A DNA stretch of 64,000 bases from JBHOQX01 sp042408595 (GTDB lineage: Bacteria > Chloroflexota > Chloroflexia > Chloroflexales > Roseiflexaceae), in assembly GCA_042408595.1 (NCBI GenBank), contig JBHOQX010000100.1:124001-188000 (forward strand), written 5' to 3'. Shown here one piece after another: positions 1 to 8,570 of this stretch; position 1 is the first letter of the stretch, and each line of letters begins with the position of its first letter. The position numbers and the translations under genes are program-made. The notes under the pieces are model-generated. The model was not told where the DNA came from. It saw nothing but the letters and a program-made list of their open reading frames with translations, and ran no database searches.

Positions 1-1008
1 GTGCTGATCGGCTTTCTCGCCGAGTGGGTGGTGGACTGGATCTACTGGCGGCCCCGCTATCGCGAGGTCGTCACGCGCCTGACGGAGCTCGAATCGACCA
101 GCGGCCGGGGCCGAACCCAGCTCGCCGACGTGCAGACCAGTCTCACGGCGCTGGCGGCCGAGCGCGACAGGCTGGCGGCGGACGCACAGGCGGCGGCGGC
201 GCTGGCGAACCAGCGCGGCGCGGACCTGGAGCGGCTTCAGGGCGCGCTCGCCGACCTGACCGCCGAGCGGAATCGGCTTCAGGCGCAGCTTGACGCACGC
301 GGGGCCGCCGCGAACACCGACGTTGTCGCGCTGCAGGCCGAGAACGCCCGGCTCACGGAGCAGTTCGCTGCGCTCCGCCGGATGGCGCGCGACCGGCTGA
401 TCGACATCAACGGCATCGGCCCGGTGTACCAGGAAAAGCTCTACGCTGCCGGCGTGGACACCTTCGACGACCTGGCGGCCATGACGCCGGAGCAGGTGCA
501 GGCGATCATCCAGCCCGAGAAGTGGCAGGACATCGACGCGGCCGCCTGGATCGCCGAGGCCCGCCGCCGCGCCGGCGAAAAGGCGGCGCTCCCGGACAGC
601 GACCGCGTGGCCGGCACGCTGGCGTCGGTGGTGCGGGTGGGCGACGAGAACGCCCCGCTGCGCCACCAACTCGCCACGGGCGCTGCGCCGGCCGAAACCC
701 CAGACCTGGCCGGCCTGCGCGCCGAGAACAGCCGGCTGGCCGAGGAGCTGGCGCGCCTGCGGGCAGAGCTGGCGCAGGCCCGCGCCGCGGTACACGACCC
801 GCTGATCGACATCAACTGGATCGGCCCGGTGTATGAGCACAAGCTCTTCGCCGCGGGCGTCCGTACCTTCGCGCAGCTCGGCGAGATGACGCCAGCGCAG
901 GTGCGCGCGATCATCCAGCCGCAGCCCTGGCAAGAGTTCGAGCCGGAGAAATGGATCGCGGAGGCGCGTCAGCGCGCCGGGCTGGCCGCGAAGGAGGCGC
1001 AGGCATGA
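1..1008 (+). CDS. Membrane-anchored coiled-coil protein with two helix-hairpin-helix-like domains (5' end probably outside window)
   Basis: The visible 335 residues open with a hydrophobic, aromatic stretch (about residues 1-20, rich in W and Y) that looks like the end of a membrane anchor. A long Ala/Glu/Arg/Leu coiled coil follows (about 23-125). There are then two copies of a roughly 60-residue domain (about 130-190 and 266-325), each with the pattern LIDIN-x-IGPVY followed by a KL-x-AAGV turn and a MTP-x-QV-x-AIIQP helix. These resemble helix-hairpin-helix or DUF4332-type modules, which usually bind DNA or protein. A GTG lies exactly at base 1, so the true start may be upstream. The stop overlaps the next start as ATGA, so the two genes are probably co-transcribed. 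Function is not known. Confidence 0.75.
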   Translation: MLIGFLAEWVVDWIYWRPRYREVVTRLTELESTSGRGRTQLADVQTSLTALAAERDRLAADAQAAAALANQRGADLERLQGALADLTAERNRLQAQLDARGAAANTDVVALQAENARLTEQFAALRRMARDRLIDINGIGPVYQEKLYAAGVDTFDDLAAMTPEQVQAIIQPEKWQDIDAAAWIAEARRRAGEKAALPDSDRVAGTLASVVRVGDENAPLRHQLATGAAPAETPDLAGLRAENSRLAEELARLRAELAQARAAVHDPLIDINWIGPVYEHKLFAAGVRTFAQLGEMTPAQVRAIIQPQPWQEFEPEKWIAEARQRAGLAAKEAQA

Positions 1009-2213
1009 GCGTCCAACGCACGGTTGCGACCGCGCCGACCGGCTGGCTGGGCTACGACTGGATCAAACTGATCATCGCGCTCATACTTGCCGCGCTGCTG
1101 CTGTGGCTCTACCTCGCCGGCCGCGGCCCGAACACGTTTGCTCCCCTCGCCCCGCCGGCGCTGACCGCGCCGGCCAACGGCGCGACCGTGTCGGCCGGAA
1201 CGGTTGAGCTGCAGGGCACCGGCGCGCCCGGTTCGACCGTGCAAGTCGTGGTGGACGGGCAGCCGGCCGGCACGGCGACGGTAGATGCTGGCGGCGCCTG
1301 GCGGCTGCCGGTGAGCTTCAGCGCCCCCGGCGAGCACACGATCATTGTGAACGCGCTCGATAACCGCGGCACGGTGGCCGCCTCGGCCCCGGCATCGCGG
1401 CTAGTGGTGGCCGAAGGAGCGGCCGCGGCCACGGCTGCGCCAGCCCCGACTGTGGCTCCGGCAGCCACGGCGGCTCCGGCGGGCGCCGCCATCGCTGCCC
1501 CGACGATCAACCTGCCTGGGGCACCCGTCGCCGCGGGCACGATCAGGCTCAGCGGCACCGGCACACCCGGCTCGACGGTCGACGTAACGGTGGACGGTGC
1601 ATCAGTTGGCACGGCGACGGTCGGCCCGGATGGCGCATGGTCGCTCGACACGACCATCGCACGTGGCGCGCACAAAGTCGTGGCCCGGGCATTGGATGCC
1701 GCCGGCGCGGTCGCGGCGGCCGGCCAGCCGGCGGACCTGAGCGTCGGCCACGCAGCGGCCGGCCAGGGCGGGCAGGCCGACGGCGCAGCGGCGGCGCCAG
1801 CCATCGCCGGCCCGGCGGATGGCGCGACCATCGGCGACGCCAGCTTCGACCTGAGCGGCACCGGCGCGCCCGGCTCGACGGTCGAAATCCTGGCCGGCGG
1901 CCAGGTGCTCGGCACGGCCACGGTCGGCAGCGATGGCACGTGGGTGCTGCGGGTGACGCCCTCGGCCAACGGCAGCGCGACCTACGGCGTTCGTCCGGCC
2001 GGCGCGAGCGGCGCCAGCAGTTCGATCACCGTCACCATCAGCGGGGCGCACGCCGGGCAAGCTGGGCAGGCGGGCGAAACCGGCGGCACGGCGCCCTCTG
2101 AGCTGCCCAACACAGGCGGCGATGGCACCCCACTGCTGCCGGTGATCGCCCTGGCCTGCGCGCTGCTGGCGGGCGGTGTTGCATGCATCAGGCGCGGGCG
2201 GTTAGTGCAGTAG
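1005..2213 (+). CDS. Ig-like repeat surface protein with C-terminal LPNTG signal
   Basis: This 402-residue protein has an N-terminal membrane segment (about residues 22-41). Three Ig-like repeats follow, each marked by GTG-x-PGSTV and a GTATV-x-x-DG-x-W strand, separated by Ala/Pro linkers. The C-terminus has LPNTG (367-371), then a hydrophobic segment and an Arg-rich tail (IRRGR), the layout of a sortase sorting signal. It probably sits on the cell surface. The ATG at 1005 overlaps the upstream stop and is preferred over an in-frame start at 951. No sortase gene is in the window, so covalent anchoring is inference. The repeats are the kind seen in adhesins and extracellular scaffolds. Confidence 0.8.
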   Translation: MSVQRTVATAPTGWLGYDWIKLIIALILAALLLWLYLAGRGPNTFAPLAPPALTAPANGATVSAGTVELQGTGAPGSTVQVVVDGQPAGTATVDAGGAWRLPVSFSAPGEHTIIVNALDNRGTVAASAPASRLVVAEGAAAATAAPAPTVAPAATAAPAGAAIAAPTINLPGAPVAAGTIRLSGTGTPGSTVDVTVDGASVGTATVGPDGAWSLDTTIARGAHKVVARALDAAGAVAAAGQPADLSVGHAAAGQGGQADGAAAAPAIAGPADGATIGDASFDLSGTGAPGSTVEILAGGQVLGTATVGSDGTWVLRVTPSANGSATYGVRPAGASGASSSITVTISGAHAGQAGQAGETGGTAPSELPNTGGDGTPLLPVIALACALLAGGVACIRRGRLVQ

Positions 2214-2350
2214 GGGCATGTGGCGGGCAGGACGCCGCCATCACCCGCGGAAGCGATGAAACATACGAGTGAGGCTGACACAGGGGCATCGGGAGGGCAG
2301 AAGGTCGTCTCCCACCCCGTCTGCCTGGTTCAGATGAGAGGAACGCTGTC

Positions 2351-2944
2351 TTGACACTACTCCCGTTCGAGGCGCAACCCCCGGGCGACCCCACCCCGGC
2401 GGGCGCGTCACCCAGCTTCGACTGCCTGGTCACCCGCTATTGGGGGCAGGTGTTCGGAGCGGCGTTTCGGCTCATGGGCGACCGCGAGGACGCCGAAGAT
2501 CAGGCGCAGGAGGTCTTCCTCAAGGTCTTTCGCTCGCTGGACACGCTGCACGACCCGCTGACGCTCGGCGCCTGGATCATGCGAATCACGGTCAACACCT
2601 GCCTGGATGCGCTCGACCGCCGCAAGCGCAGCCCGGCGACGGTGCCGCTCATCCCGCCGGCCAGCGGGAGCATCGAGGAGCTGCGGTTCGCCGACACGCG
2701 CGAGCCGACGCCGGAGGAGGCGCTGCTTCGAACCGAAGCGCGCGCGGCGCTGCTGGCGGCCCTGGCGCGCCTGGACGCGCGGACACGCGAAGTGCTGGTG
2801 CTGCGCGATATCGAAGGCCACTCGTACCACGAGATCGGCGCGACCTTGGCGCTGGGCCCGAGCGCTGTGAAGATGCGCATCCATCGGGCGCGCGCCGCTT
2901 TTCGCCAGGAACTATGGGCGGTTGACCCCGAGCTTGCACGCTGA
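2351..2944 (+). CDS. ECF-type RNA polymerase sigma factor
   Basis: The 197-residue product has sigma-70 region 2 (about residues 23-90, with the acidic GDREDAEDQAQEVFLKVF helix) and region 4 (about 135-190, with TREVLVLRDIEG and an HTH ending KMRIHRARAAFR). Regions 1 and 3 are absent, as in extracytoplasmic-function sigma factors. The start is TTG, chosen because AGAGGA lies 8-9 bases upstream and no better start exists. No anti-sigma gene is recognisable downstream, so how activity is controlled is unclear. It follows the surface-protein pair after 137 bp and could respond to envelope state, which is inference. Confidence 0.9.
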   Translation: MTLLPFEAQPPGDPTPAGASPSFDCLVTRYWGQVFGAAFRLMGDREDAEDQAQEVFLKVFRSLDTLHDPLTLGAWIMRITVNTCLDALDRRKRSPATVPLIPPASGSIEELRFADTREPTPEEALLRTEARAALLAALARLDARTREVLVLRDIEGHSYHEIGATLALGPSAVKMRIHRARAAFRQELWAVDPELAR

Positions 2945-3287
2945 AGAACGCTGCCCGGGCCATGCAGCGCGCCGGGCGCCATGCCGCCGGCCTGCTGCTG
3001 GCGCGGCCCGGCGCTCGCAGCAAGACGCTGTTGACGGTGGAGACGGACATCCGTTTGATCGGTCTCAGTCGATGACAGGACGGACGCAGTGGGGCGGTTT
3101 GGCGGGGCTTCGCCCTTTCAATAGCTCTGAGCGGGCCCGCGCATGCGAAAACGAACTCGGTGGGCGGGCTTGCGGCCCGCCACACCGCCCCTGCCGAGGC
3201 GACTGCGCACGTCGTACCAGTGATCGCTGACTCGGCGCACCTCCAACATCCATCAGAACATAACGCTCGCTCCGAGGAGGTAGCTCA
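2945..3287. other. 343-bp spacer before the sugar island
   Basis: No convincing gene. An open frame from 2922 (overlapping the sigma stop) lacks a recognisable zinc-finger anti-sigma pattern. Around 3090-3190 are GC-rich short hairpins (GGGCTTCGCCC and a GGGCTTGCGGCCC core) resembling sequences at 11420, 24415 and 59400. A weak promoter (TTGACG at 3031, TTTGAT at 3054, 17-bp spacing) could serve the downstream genes. Confidence 0.4.
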
Positions 3288-4400
3288 ATGGACGCATCAG
3301 ATCTGCCCGCCGTGCAGCTCCGCTACGCACTGATCGGCGGCGCCGCCAGCATCGCCGCCAGCCACATCGCCGCACTGCGCCAACTGCCCGGCGCACAGAT
3401 CGTCGGCCTGTCCGATGTCGCTGGCGAGCGGGGCGCGGCCCGTGCCCACGAGCTCGGCTGCCCGTTCTTCGAGAACCACAACGCCATGCTGGCGGAGCTA
3501 CGGCCGGATGTGGCTGTGATCTGCACGCCGCACCCGAGTCACGCCGCGCTAACGATCGACGCGCTGCGCGCCGGGGCGCACGTGCTGGTCGAAAAGCCGC
3601 TCGCCGTGGAGGTCGCCGAGGCGGACGCGATGATCGCTGCCGCTGACGCGGCCGGGCGGCTCCTGGCGGTGAATTTGCAGCACCGCTTCCGCCCGATCGT
3701 GGAGCGGGCGCGCACCCTGATCGACGCGGGCGAGATCGGGCCGCTCGTTCGCACGCTGTGCGTCGAGCCGACCTACCGCACCGCCGCGTACTACCGCTCC
3801 GCCGGCTGGCGCGGCACCTGGCGCGGCGAGGGCGGCGGTGTGCTGTTGAACCAGGCGCCGCATCCGCTCGATCTGCTCTGCTGGCTGGCCGGGATGCCGG
3901 CGCGCGTCTGGGGCTGGGCGCGTACGCGCGCGCACACGATCGAATGCGAAGATACCGCCCAGGCGCTGCTCGAATACCCCAACGGCGCGCCCGGCTACGT
4001 CTATTTCAGCACCGCCGAGCCCGGCGAGCTTGGGCGGCTCGAGATCGTCGGCGAGCGGGGGGCCCTGGTGATCGCCGGGGACGACCTGACCACGCTGCGC
4101 TACATGCCCTCGCTGCGGGAGCATCTGGCGCGCTGCCCGGAGTTGTGGGACGTTCCGGACGCGACAATCAGCGCGCAAACCGTCTCCGGCGACGGCGGCG
4201 GGCATCTGGCGGTGCATCGCGACCTGGCGGAGGCGATCGCCAAAGGTCGCCCGCCGCGCGCGGACGGGTGCGAGGCCCGCAAGTCGCTCGAACTGGCGAA
4301 CGCGATCATCCTCTCCAGCCATCTGGAGCGGCCGGTCGATCTGCCGCTCGACCGCGCCGCGTACGGAGCGCTTCTGGCGCGGTTACGGGGCGGCGTATGA
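3288..4400 (+). CDS. Gfo/Idh/MocA-family NAD(P)-dependent sugar oxidoreductase (first of two)
   Basis: This 370-residue protein has an N-terminal Rossmann half and a C-terminal substrate half (GFO_IDH_MocA_C). The catalytic EKP motif is at residues 102-104, and the active-site segment GGGVLLNQAPHPLDLL matches the family. Members oxidise or epimerise sugars and sugar derivatives through NAD(P)-linked chemistry; the substrate cannot be read from sequence. GAGGAGGT lies 6 bases before the ATG, a strong ribosome site that suggests this is the first gene of the island. Its stop overlaps the next start (ATGA), so the two dehydrogenases are translationally coupled. Confidence 0.93.
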   Translation: MDASDLPAVQLRYALIGGAASIAASHIAALRQLPGAQIVGLSDVAGERGAARAHELGCPFFENHNAMLAELRPDVAVICTPHPSHAALTIDALRAGAHVLVEKPLAVEVAEADAMIAAADAAGRLLAVNLQHRFRPIVERARTLIDAGEIGPLVRTLCVEPTYRTAAYYRSAGWRGTWRGEGGGVLLNQAPHPLDLLCWLAGMPARVWGWARTRAHTIECEDTAQALLEYPNGAPGYVYFSTAEPGELGRLEIVGERGALVIAGDDLTTLRYMPSLREHLARCPELWDVPDATISAQTVSGDGGGHLAVHRDLAEAIAKGRPPRADGCEARKSLELANAIILSSHLERPVDLPLDRAAYGALLARLRGGV

Positions 4401-5449
4401 CGCTGCGCTTCGGCATCGTCGGCGCCGGGATGGTGGCGCGCTACCACGCCGACGCGATCGCGCGCACCCCTGGCGCGCGGCTGGAGGCCGTTTGTCGCGG
4501 CAGCCCCGGACGCGAGGCCGAGACCTCTGCACTGTTCGGTGTGCCGTGCGAACCGGATGTCGCCGCGCTCCTGGCCCGGCGCGACATCGATGCGGTCTGT
4601 ATCTGCACGCCAAGCGGGCTGCACGCCGCCCAGACGATCGCAGCGGCGCAGGCCGGCAAGCACGTGCTGGTCGAAAAGCCGATGGCGCTCTCGCTGGCCG
4701 ACGCCGATGCGATGATCGACGCCTGCGCGCGAGCCGGCGTGCGGCTTGGCGTCGCATTGCAGCGCCGCGCCGACCCGACATTCCAGGCGGTACGCGCGGC
4801 GGTCGCCGCCGGCGCGCTGGGGGACCTGACGCTCGGCACGGTCAGCGTGCCGTACTTCCGCCCGCAGCGCTATTACGACAGCGCGGCGTGGCGCGGCACC
4901 TGGGCGCTGGACGGCGGTGGCGCGTTGATGAACCAGGGCATCCACCTGCTGGATCTGTTGCTCTGGTTCATGGGCGATGTGGCGGAGGTCCAGGCCCGCG
5001 CCGCCACGCTAGCCCGCGCCATCGAGGTGGAAGATTGCATCGCCGCGGCACTACGCTTCGCCAGCGGCGCGCTCGGCAGCGTCGTGGCGACGACTGTAGC
5101 GGCGCCCGGTTTCCCGCACCGTGTCGAGGTTTACGGCACAGCTGGCGGCATCCAGATCGAAGGCGAGCGGATCGCGCGCTGGGCCGTCGAGGGAGTCGCA
5201 CCGCCGCCGGACACGGCGGGGCCGGTCGGGGCGGGGGCGGGGGCCAGCCCCACCGGCATCGGCGCCGAAGGACACGCCCGGCTGCTGGCCGACTTCGCCG
5301 CCGCCGTGCGCCAGGATCGCCCGCCGCTGGTGCCCGGCGCAGAAGGCCGCCGCTCGCTGGCGCTGGCGCTGACGATCTACCGGGCGGCCTTCGGCTCGGC
5401 GGCGACCAGCCCGCCCCGCCCGCCGCAGCCGGGACAGCCGGCGGACTGA
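4397..5449 (+). CDS. Gfo/Idh/MocA-family oxidoreductase (second of two)
   Basis: This 350-residue paralogue of the upstream gene has a Rossmann motif (GIVGAGMVARYH), EKP at residues 93-95 and the conserved GGALMNQGIHLLDLLLWF segment. The ATG at 4397 overlaps the previous stop by ATGA; longer in-frame extensions to 3758 run through the upstream gene and are rejected. Paired Gfo/Idh/MocA enzymes next to xylose-isomerase-like barrels are typical of inositol, uronate or 3-keto-glycoside catabolism. A Gly/Pro-rich tail ends the protein. Confidence 0.92.
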   Translation: MTLRFGIVGAGMVARYHADAIARTPGARLEAVCRGSPGREAETSALFGVPCEPDVAALLARRDIDAVCICTPSGLHAAQTIAAAQAGKHVLVEKPMALSLADADAMIDACARAGVRLGVALQRRADPTFQAVRAAVAAGALGDLTLGTVSVPYFRPQRYYDSAAWRGTWALDGGGALMNQGIHLLDLLLWFMGDVAEVQARAATLARAIEVEDCIAAALRFASGALGSVVATTVAAPGFPHRVEVYGTAGGIQIEGERIARWAVEGVAPPPDTAGPVGAGAGASPTGIGAEGHARLLADFAAAVRQDRPPLVPGAEGRRSLALALTIYRAAFGSAATSPPRPPQPGQPAD

Positions 5450-5572
5450 TGGACGATACTGGCCGAATCGAGCGTGTCGGCAGACCGAATGCCCCCGTGG
5501 TCGAATTGGACGCATTCGTTGTCATTGATGATCTGTAAAGCCAGGCCGGTTTGAAAGAGGTGAGACGCACCC

Positions 5573-6385
5573 ATGCTCGTTCCGCATCTGAGCGCCTTTG
5601 GCGACGAGATCGACCCCGATCTCACGACACAGCTCGCCCTGCTCGAATCCGAGGGGATTCGCGCCCTCGAGCTGCGCGCCGCCTGGGGCGTCAACGTCGT
5701 TGAGCTGGACGCCGCGCAGCTTCGCCGGGCGCGCGACGAGCTGCGGGCGCGCGGCTTCGCTGTGTCGGCGATCGCCAGCCCAGTCGGCAAGTCGGGGCTG
5801 GAGCAGCCGCCGGCCTACGAAGCGGCGCGGCTCGACCGGGCGATCGCCGCGGCGGAGGCGCTCGATTGCCGGTTGATCCGCGTGTTCTCTTTTTATGTCA
5901 ACAGTACCGCACCTGACGCGGCGCGCGGGGCGGTGCTGGAGCGCATGGCGGCGCTGGCGGCGCGCGCCGAACGAGCCGGGGTGCTGCTGGTGCACGAGAA
6001 CGAGCGCGGCATCTACGGCGAGACGCCGGAGCGCTGCCGCGACCTGCTGAACGGCGTCGGCTCGCTGGCGCTGCGCCAGGCGTTCGACCCGGCGAACTTC
6101 GTGCAGGCCGGGGTGCGCCCACTGGCCCGGGCGTGGCCGCTGCTGGCCGCGGACGTGGCGCACGTCCACATCAAGGACGCCCGCCTGGCGGACGGCGCGG
6201 TCGTGCCGGCGGGCGAGGGCGACGGCGAGATCGGCGGGCTGCTGGCCGCGCTCGCCGCCCGCGGCTACCAGGGCTATCTCACGCTGGAGCCGCACCTGGC
6301 CGTCGCCGGGCCGGCCGGCGGCTTCAGCGGCGCGGAGGGCATGCGGCAGGCCGTGCGCGCGCTGCGCCACCTGCTCGATGCCTGA
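5573..6385 (+). CDS. Sugar phosphate isomerase/epimerase-type TIM barrel (xylose isomerase-like)
   Basis: The 270-residue protein has the AP endonuclease 2/xylose-isomerase fold. Expected metal-site segments are present: HENERG, FDPANF, HVHIKD and a late LTLEPHL strand, giving the Glu/Asp/His/Glu set of this superfamily. Such enzymes (IolE, hydroxypyruvate isomerase, tagatose epimerase and relatives) isomerise or dehydrate keto-sugars. It follows the oxidoreductase pair after 123 bp, with GAGGTGAG about 10 bases before the ATG. Substrate is unknown. Confidence 0.88.
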   Translation: MLVPHLSAFGDEIDPDLTTQLALLESEGIRALELRAAWGVNVVELDAAQLRRARDELRARGFAVSAIASPVGKSGLEQPPAYEAARLDRAIAAAEALDCRLIRVFSFYVNSTAPDAARGAVLERMAALAARAERAGVLLVHENERGIYGETPERCRDLLNGVGSLALRQAFDPANFVQAGVRPLARAWPLLAADVAHVHIKDARLADGAVVPAGEGDGEIGGLLAALAARGYQGYLTLEPHLAVAGPAGGFSGAEGMRQAVRALRHLLDA

Positions 6386-6456
6386 CGGCCGCCAGGCACG
6401 GCCTGCGCACCACGCTCGCAATCAGCAATCGGCAATCGCAACCCCGAGGTGCGGCA

Positions 6457-7326
6457 ATGAACTACGCGGTCTGCACGGTAAGCACGCCGGAGTGGACGCC
6501 GGAGGAGGCGGTCGCGGCGCTGCGCGACCTGGGCTTCGACGGCATCGAGTGGCGTGTAGCCGACCAGCCGCCAGGCGACGGCGCGCCGGGCTTCTGGGCC
6601 GGCAACCGCTGCACCTGGCCGTTCGTGACGTTCGAGGCCGACGCGCCCCGCATCCGGGCGCTCACCGAGGCCGCCGGCCTGGCCATGCCAAGCATCGGCA
6701 CGTACGCCCGCTGCGACCGGCCGGCCGAGGTCGAGCGGGCCATGCGCGCCGCGGCGGTGCTGGGCGCGCCGCAGCTACGTGTGATCCTGCCGCCGTACGA
6801 ACCGGACGGCAGCTTCCTGGCGCATCGCGCGCGGGCGCGGGAAGGGTTCCGCGCGGCAGCGGCGCTGGCGGCGCGCTACGGCGTGCGGGCGCTGCTGGAG
6901 ATCCACTACGGCAGCCTGGCGCCGAGCGCGAGCGCCGCCGCCGCGCTGCTTGACGGCCTCGATCCGCGACATGTCGGCGTGATCCACGACGCGGGCAACA
7001 TGGTCTTCGAGGAATTCGAGGAGTACCGTCTCGGCCTGGAAACACTCGGCCCGCTCCTGGCCCACGTGCACCTGAAGAGCGCCGCCTGGCGGCCCGCCGG
7101 CCGCCGACCAGACGGCAGCCTCGCCTGGGAGGCGAATTGGGCCCCGCTACGCGGCGGCATGGTGGACGTACCGGCGCTGTTTGCCGCGCTCCGCGCCGTC
7201 GGCTACGACGGGTGGGTTTCGTTTGAAGATTTTTCGGCGGAGCAGCCGCTGCGCGAGCACCTGCGCGACAACCTGGCCTACGCGCGCGGCGCGGAGCGGG
7301 CCGCCGCCCTACCACAGGCGGGTTGA
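6457..7326 (+). CDS. Sugar phosphate isomerase/epimerase-type TIM barrel (second)
   Basis: The 289-residue barrel is related to but distinct from its upstream neighbour. It has LLEIHYG, a VIHDAGNM segment and HVHLKS as metal and substrate elements, and ends with a VSFEDFS strand. The start at 6457 has GAGGTG 7 bases upstream; earlier in-frame starts lie inside the previous gene. The spacer before it contains CAATC repeats (gcaatcagcaatcggcaatc). Together with the two dehydrogenases it suggests a multistep oxidation/isomerisation route for one sugar class. Confidence 0.88.
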   Translation: MNYAVCTVSTPEWTPEEAVAALRDLGFDGIEWRVADQPPGDGAPGFWAGNRCTWPFVTFEADAPRIRALTEAAGLAMPSIGTYARCDRPAEVERAMRAAAVLGAPQLRVILPPYEPDGSFLAHRARAREGFRAAAALAARYGVRALLEIHYGSLAPSASAAAALLDGLDPRHVGVIHDAGNMVFEEFEEYRLGLETLGPLLAHVHLKSAAWRPAGRRPDGSLAWEANWAPLRGGMVDVPALFAALRAVGYDGWVSFEDFSAEQPLREHLRDNLAYARGAERAAALPQAG

Positions 7327-7562
7327 GCCGGCGCCGCGCGCCGTACATTCCTTTCATCTATCACTCACAATCCGCTCATCAGTCGCTCATGATGCTCCCC
7401 GGCACGCGGAGCCAGTTTCCCCAAATCCCGCCGACGTGAATAGAAGAGAGCCTGGAAGGGCTTCGCCCCTCCAAACCTCCAAGATTCCTCATACTCCACC
7501 GCGCGGCCGGGTCTGGGAGCAGGCGGCCCCCGCCGCCCCCGCTGGGGGCTTTTCAGACAGCC

Positions 7563-7586
7563 GCGGAGATGTGCATACATCTCCGC
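7563..7586. promoter_or_regulatory. 24-bp inverted repeat upstream of the deoR promoter
   Basis: Two perfect 10-bp arms (GCGGAGATGT and its complement) flank a GCAT centre, 17 bp upstream of the -35 box. It could be an operator for the DeoR protein or a hairpin ending the upstream transcript. No T-run follows. Confidence 0.45.
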
Positions 7587-7603
7587 CGGAGAAAAATTCC
7601 CCC

Positions 7604-7632
7604 TTGACAATCGGCTCTTGCTGTGGTATTTG
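7604..7632 (+). promoter_or_regulatory. Promoter of the deoR gene
   Basis: TTGACA at 7604-7609, 17-bp spacer, TATTTG at 7627-7632. The start codon is 40 bases further on. Confidence 0.6.
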
Positions 7633-7672
7633 TGACCGCATTCCGATTGAGTTATGAGCGATTGGTGAGCGA

Positions 7673-8452
7673 ATGCGACCTCGCGCCGCCGTCCCATCTT
7701 TCGAGCGCCAGGAACAGATCCTCCGCTACGTCGAGCAGCGCCAGCGCGTCTCACTTGCCGCGATCTGCGCCGAGTTCGGCGTCAGCCCGGCGACGGCCCG
7801 GCGCGACCTCGACGCGCTCGCCGGACGCGGCGCGGTACAGCGCATCCACGGCGGGGCGCTGGCCGTGCGCCAGGCCCCGCCCGAACTGCCAGCGCTCCAG
7901 CGCGCCGGGGAGCAGGCGGCCGCCAAGGAACGGATCGGCGCGGCTGCGGCAGCGCTGATCGAGAGCGGCGAGACGGTCTTTATCAGCAGCGGGACGACGG
8001 CGCTGGCGGTGGCGCGGCACCTCCGCGACCGCCAGGCGCTCACGGTCGTCACCAACTCGCTGCTGGCGGCCAACACGCTCGCCGACGCGCCGGGGATCAC
8101 CCTGGTGACCCTGGGTGGCGTGCTGCGCCGCAGCGAGATGTCGTTCATCGGGCACCTCACCGAGCAGGCGCTGTCCGAGATTCGCGTCGACAAGATCATC
8201 CTCGGCATCCGGGCGATCGATATCGCGCATGGCCTGACCAACGACTTCTCGGCGGAAACGCGCACCGACCGCGAGATTCTGAAGTTGGGGCGCGAGCTGA
8301 TCATCGTCGCCGACCATACCAAGTGCGGGCGGGTGGCCGCCGCGTACGTGGCGCCGCTGTCCGCCATCCATACGCTGGTGACCGACAGCGGGACGCCGCC
8401 CGAGTTCACCAGCCAGTTGGAAGCGCGCGGCGTGCGAGTCATCGTGGCGTGA
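7673..8452 (+). CDS. DeoR/GlpR-family transcriptional regulator
   Basis: This 259-residue regulator has an N-terminal DeoR winged helix (about residues 10-65: RQEQILRYVEQ, then FGVSPATARRDLDAL and RIHGGAL). The C-terminal sensor domain has a sugar-phosphate-binding ISSGTTALAVARHL loop. DeoR proteins usually repress neighbouring sugar genes and are released by a phosphorylated sugar. Its position between the oxidoreductase/isomerase genes and the SIS/GH4 genes makes it the likely local regulator. No strong ribosome site is seen at the ATG (GAGCGATTGGTGAGCG precedes it). Confidence 0.92.
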   Translation: MRPRAAVPSFERQEQILRYVEQRQRVSLAAICAEFGVSPATARRDLDALAGRGAVQRIHGGALAVRQAPPELPALQRAGEQAAAKERIGAAAAALIESGETVFISSGTTALAVARHLRDRQALTVVTNSLLAANTLADAPGITLVTLGGVLRRSEMSFIGHLTEQALSEIRVDKIILGIRAIDIAHGLTNDFSAETRTDREILKLGRELIIVADHTKCGRVAAAYVAPLSAIHTLVTDSGTPPEFTSQLEARGVRVIVA

Positions 8453-8570
8453 GGCACGGCGGCGCTCTTGTGCCATCAAAACACCAGGACACGATGGCTT
8501 TGTCATCGTGCTGCGCGCACCCTGCGCAGCACCCGAGGCGATCAAGCCCGACACAACGTGAGGAGTCGCA

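Larger units (their letters stand above)
7327..7672. other. 346-bp spacer with repeat, palindrome and deoR promoter
   Basis: No gene is seen. The spacer holds a GGGCTTCGCCCCTCCAAACC element near 7465 (shared in part with 24625 and 27925), a 24-bp palindrome at 7563-7586 and a promoter at 7604-7632, both listed separately. Confidence 0.6.

Noticed and set aside
2922..3230. Possible anti-sigma gene overlapping the ECF sigma stop
   Set aside because: Arg/Ala-rich composition, no proper H-x3-C-x2-C finger and no membrane helix.
5449..5538. 29-residue ORF with a TGATG overlap after the second oxidoreductase
   Set aside because: No ribosome site, no recognisable sequence; probably chance.
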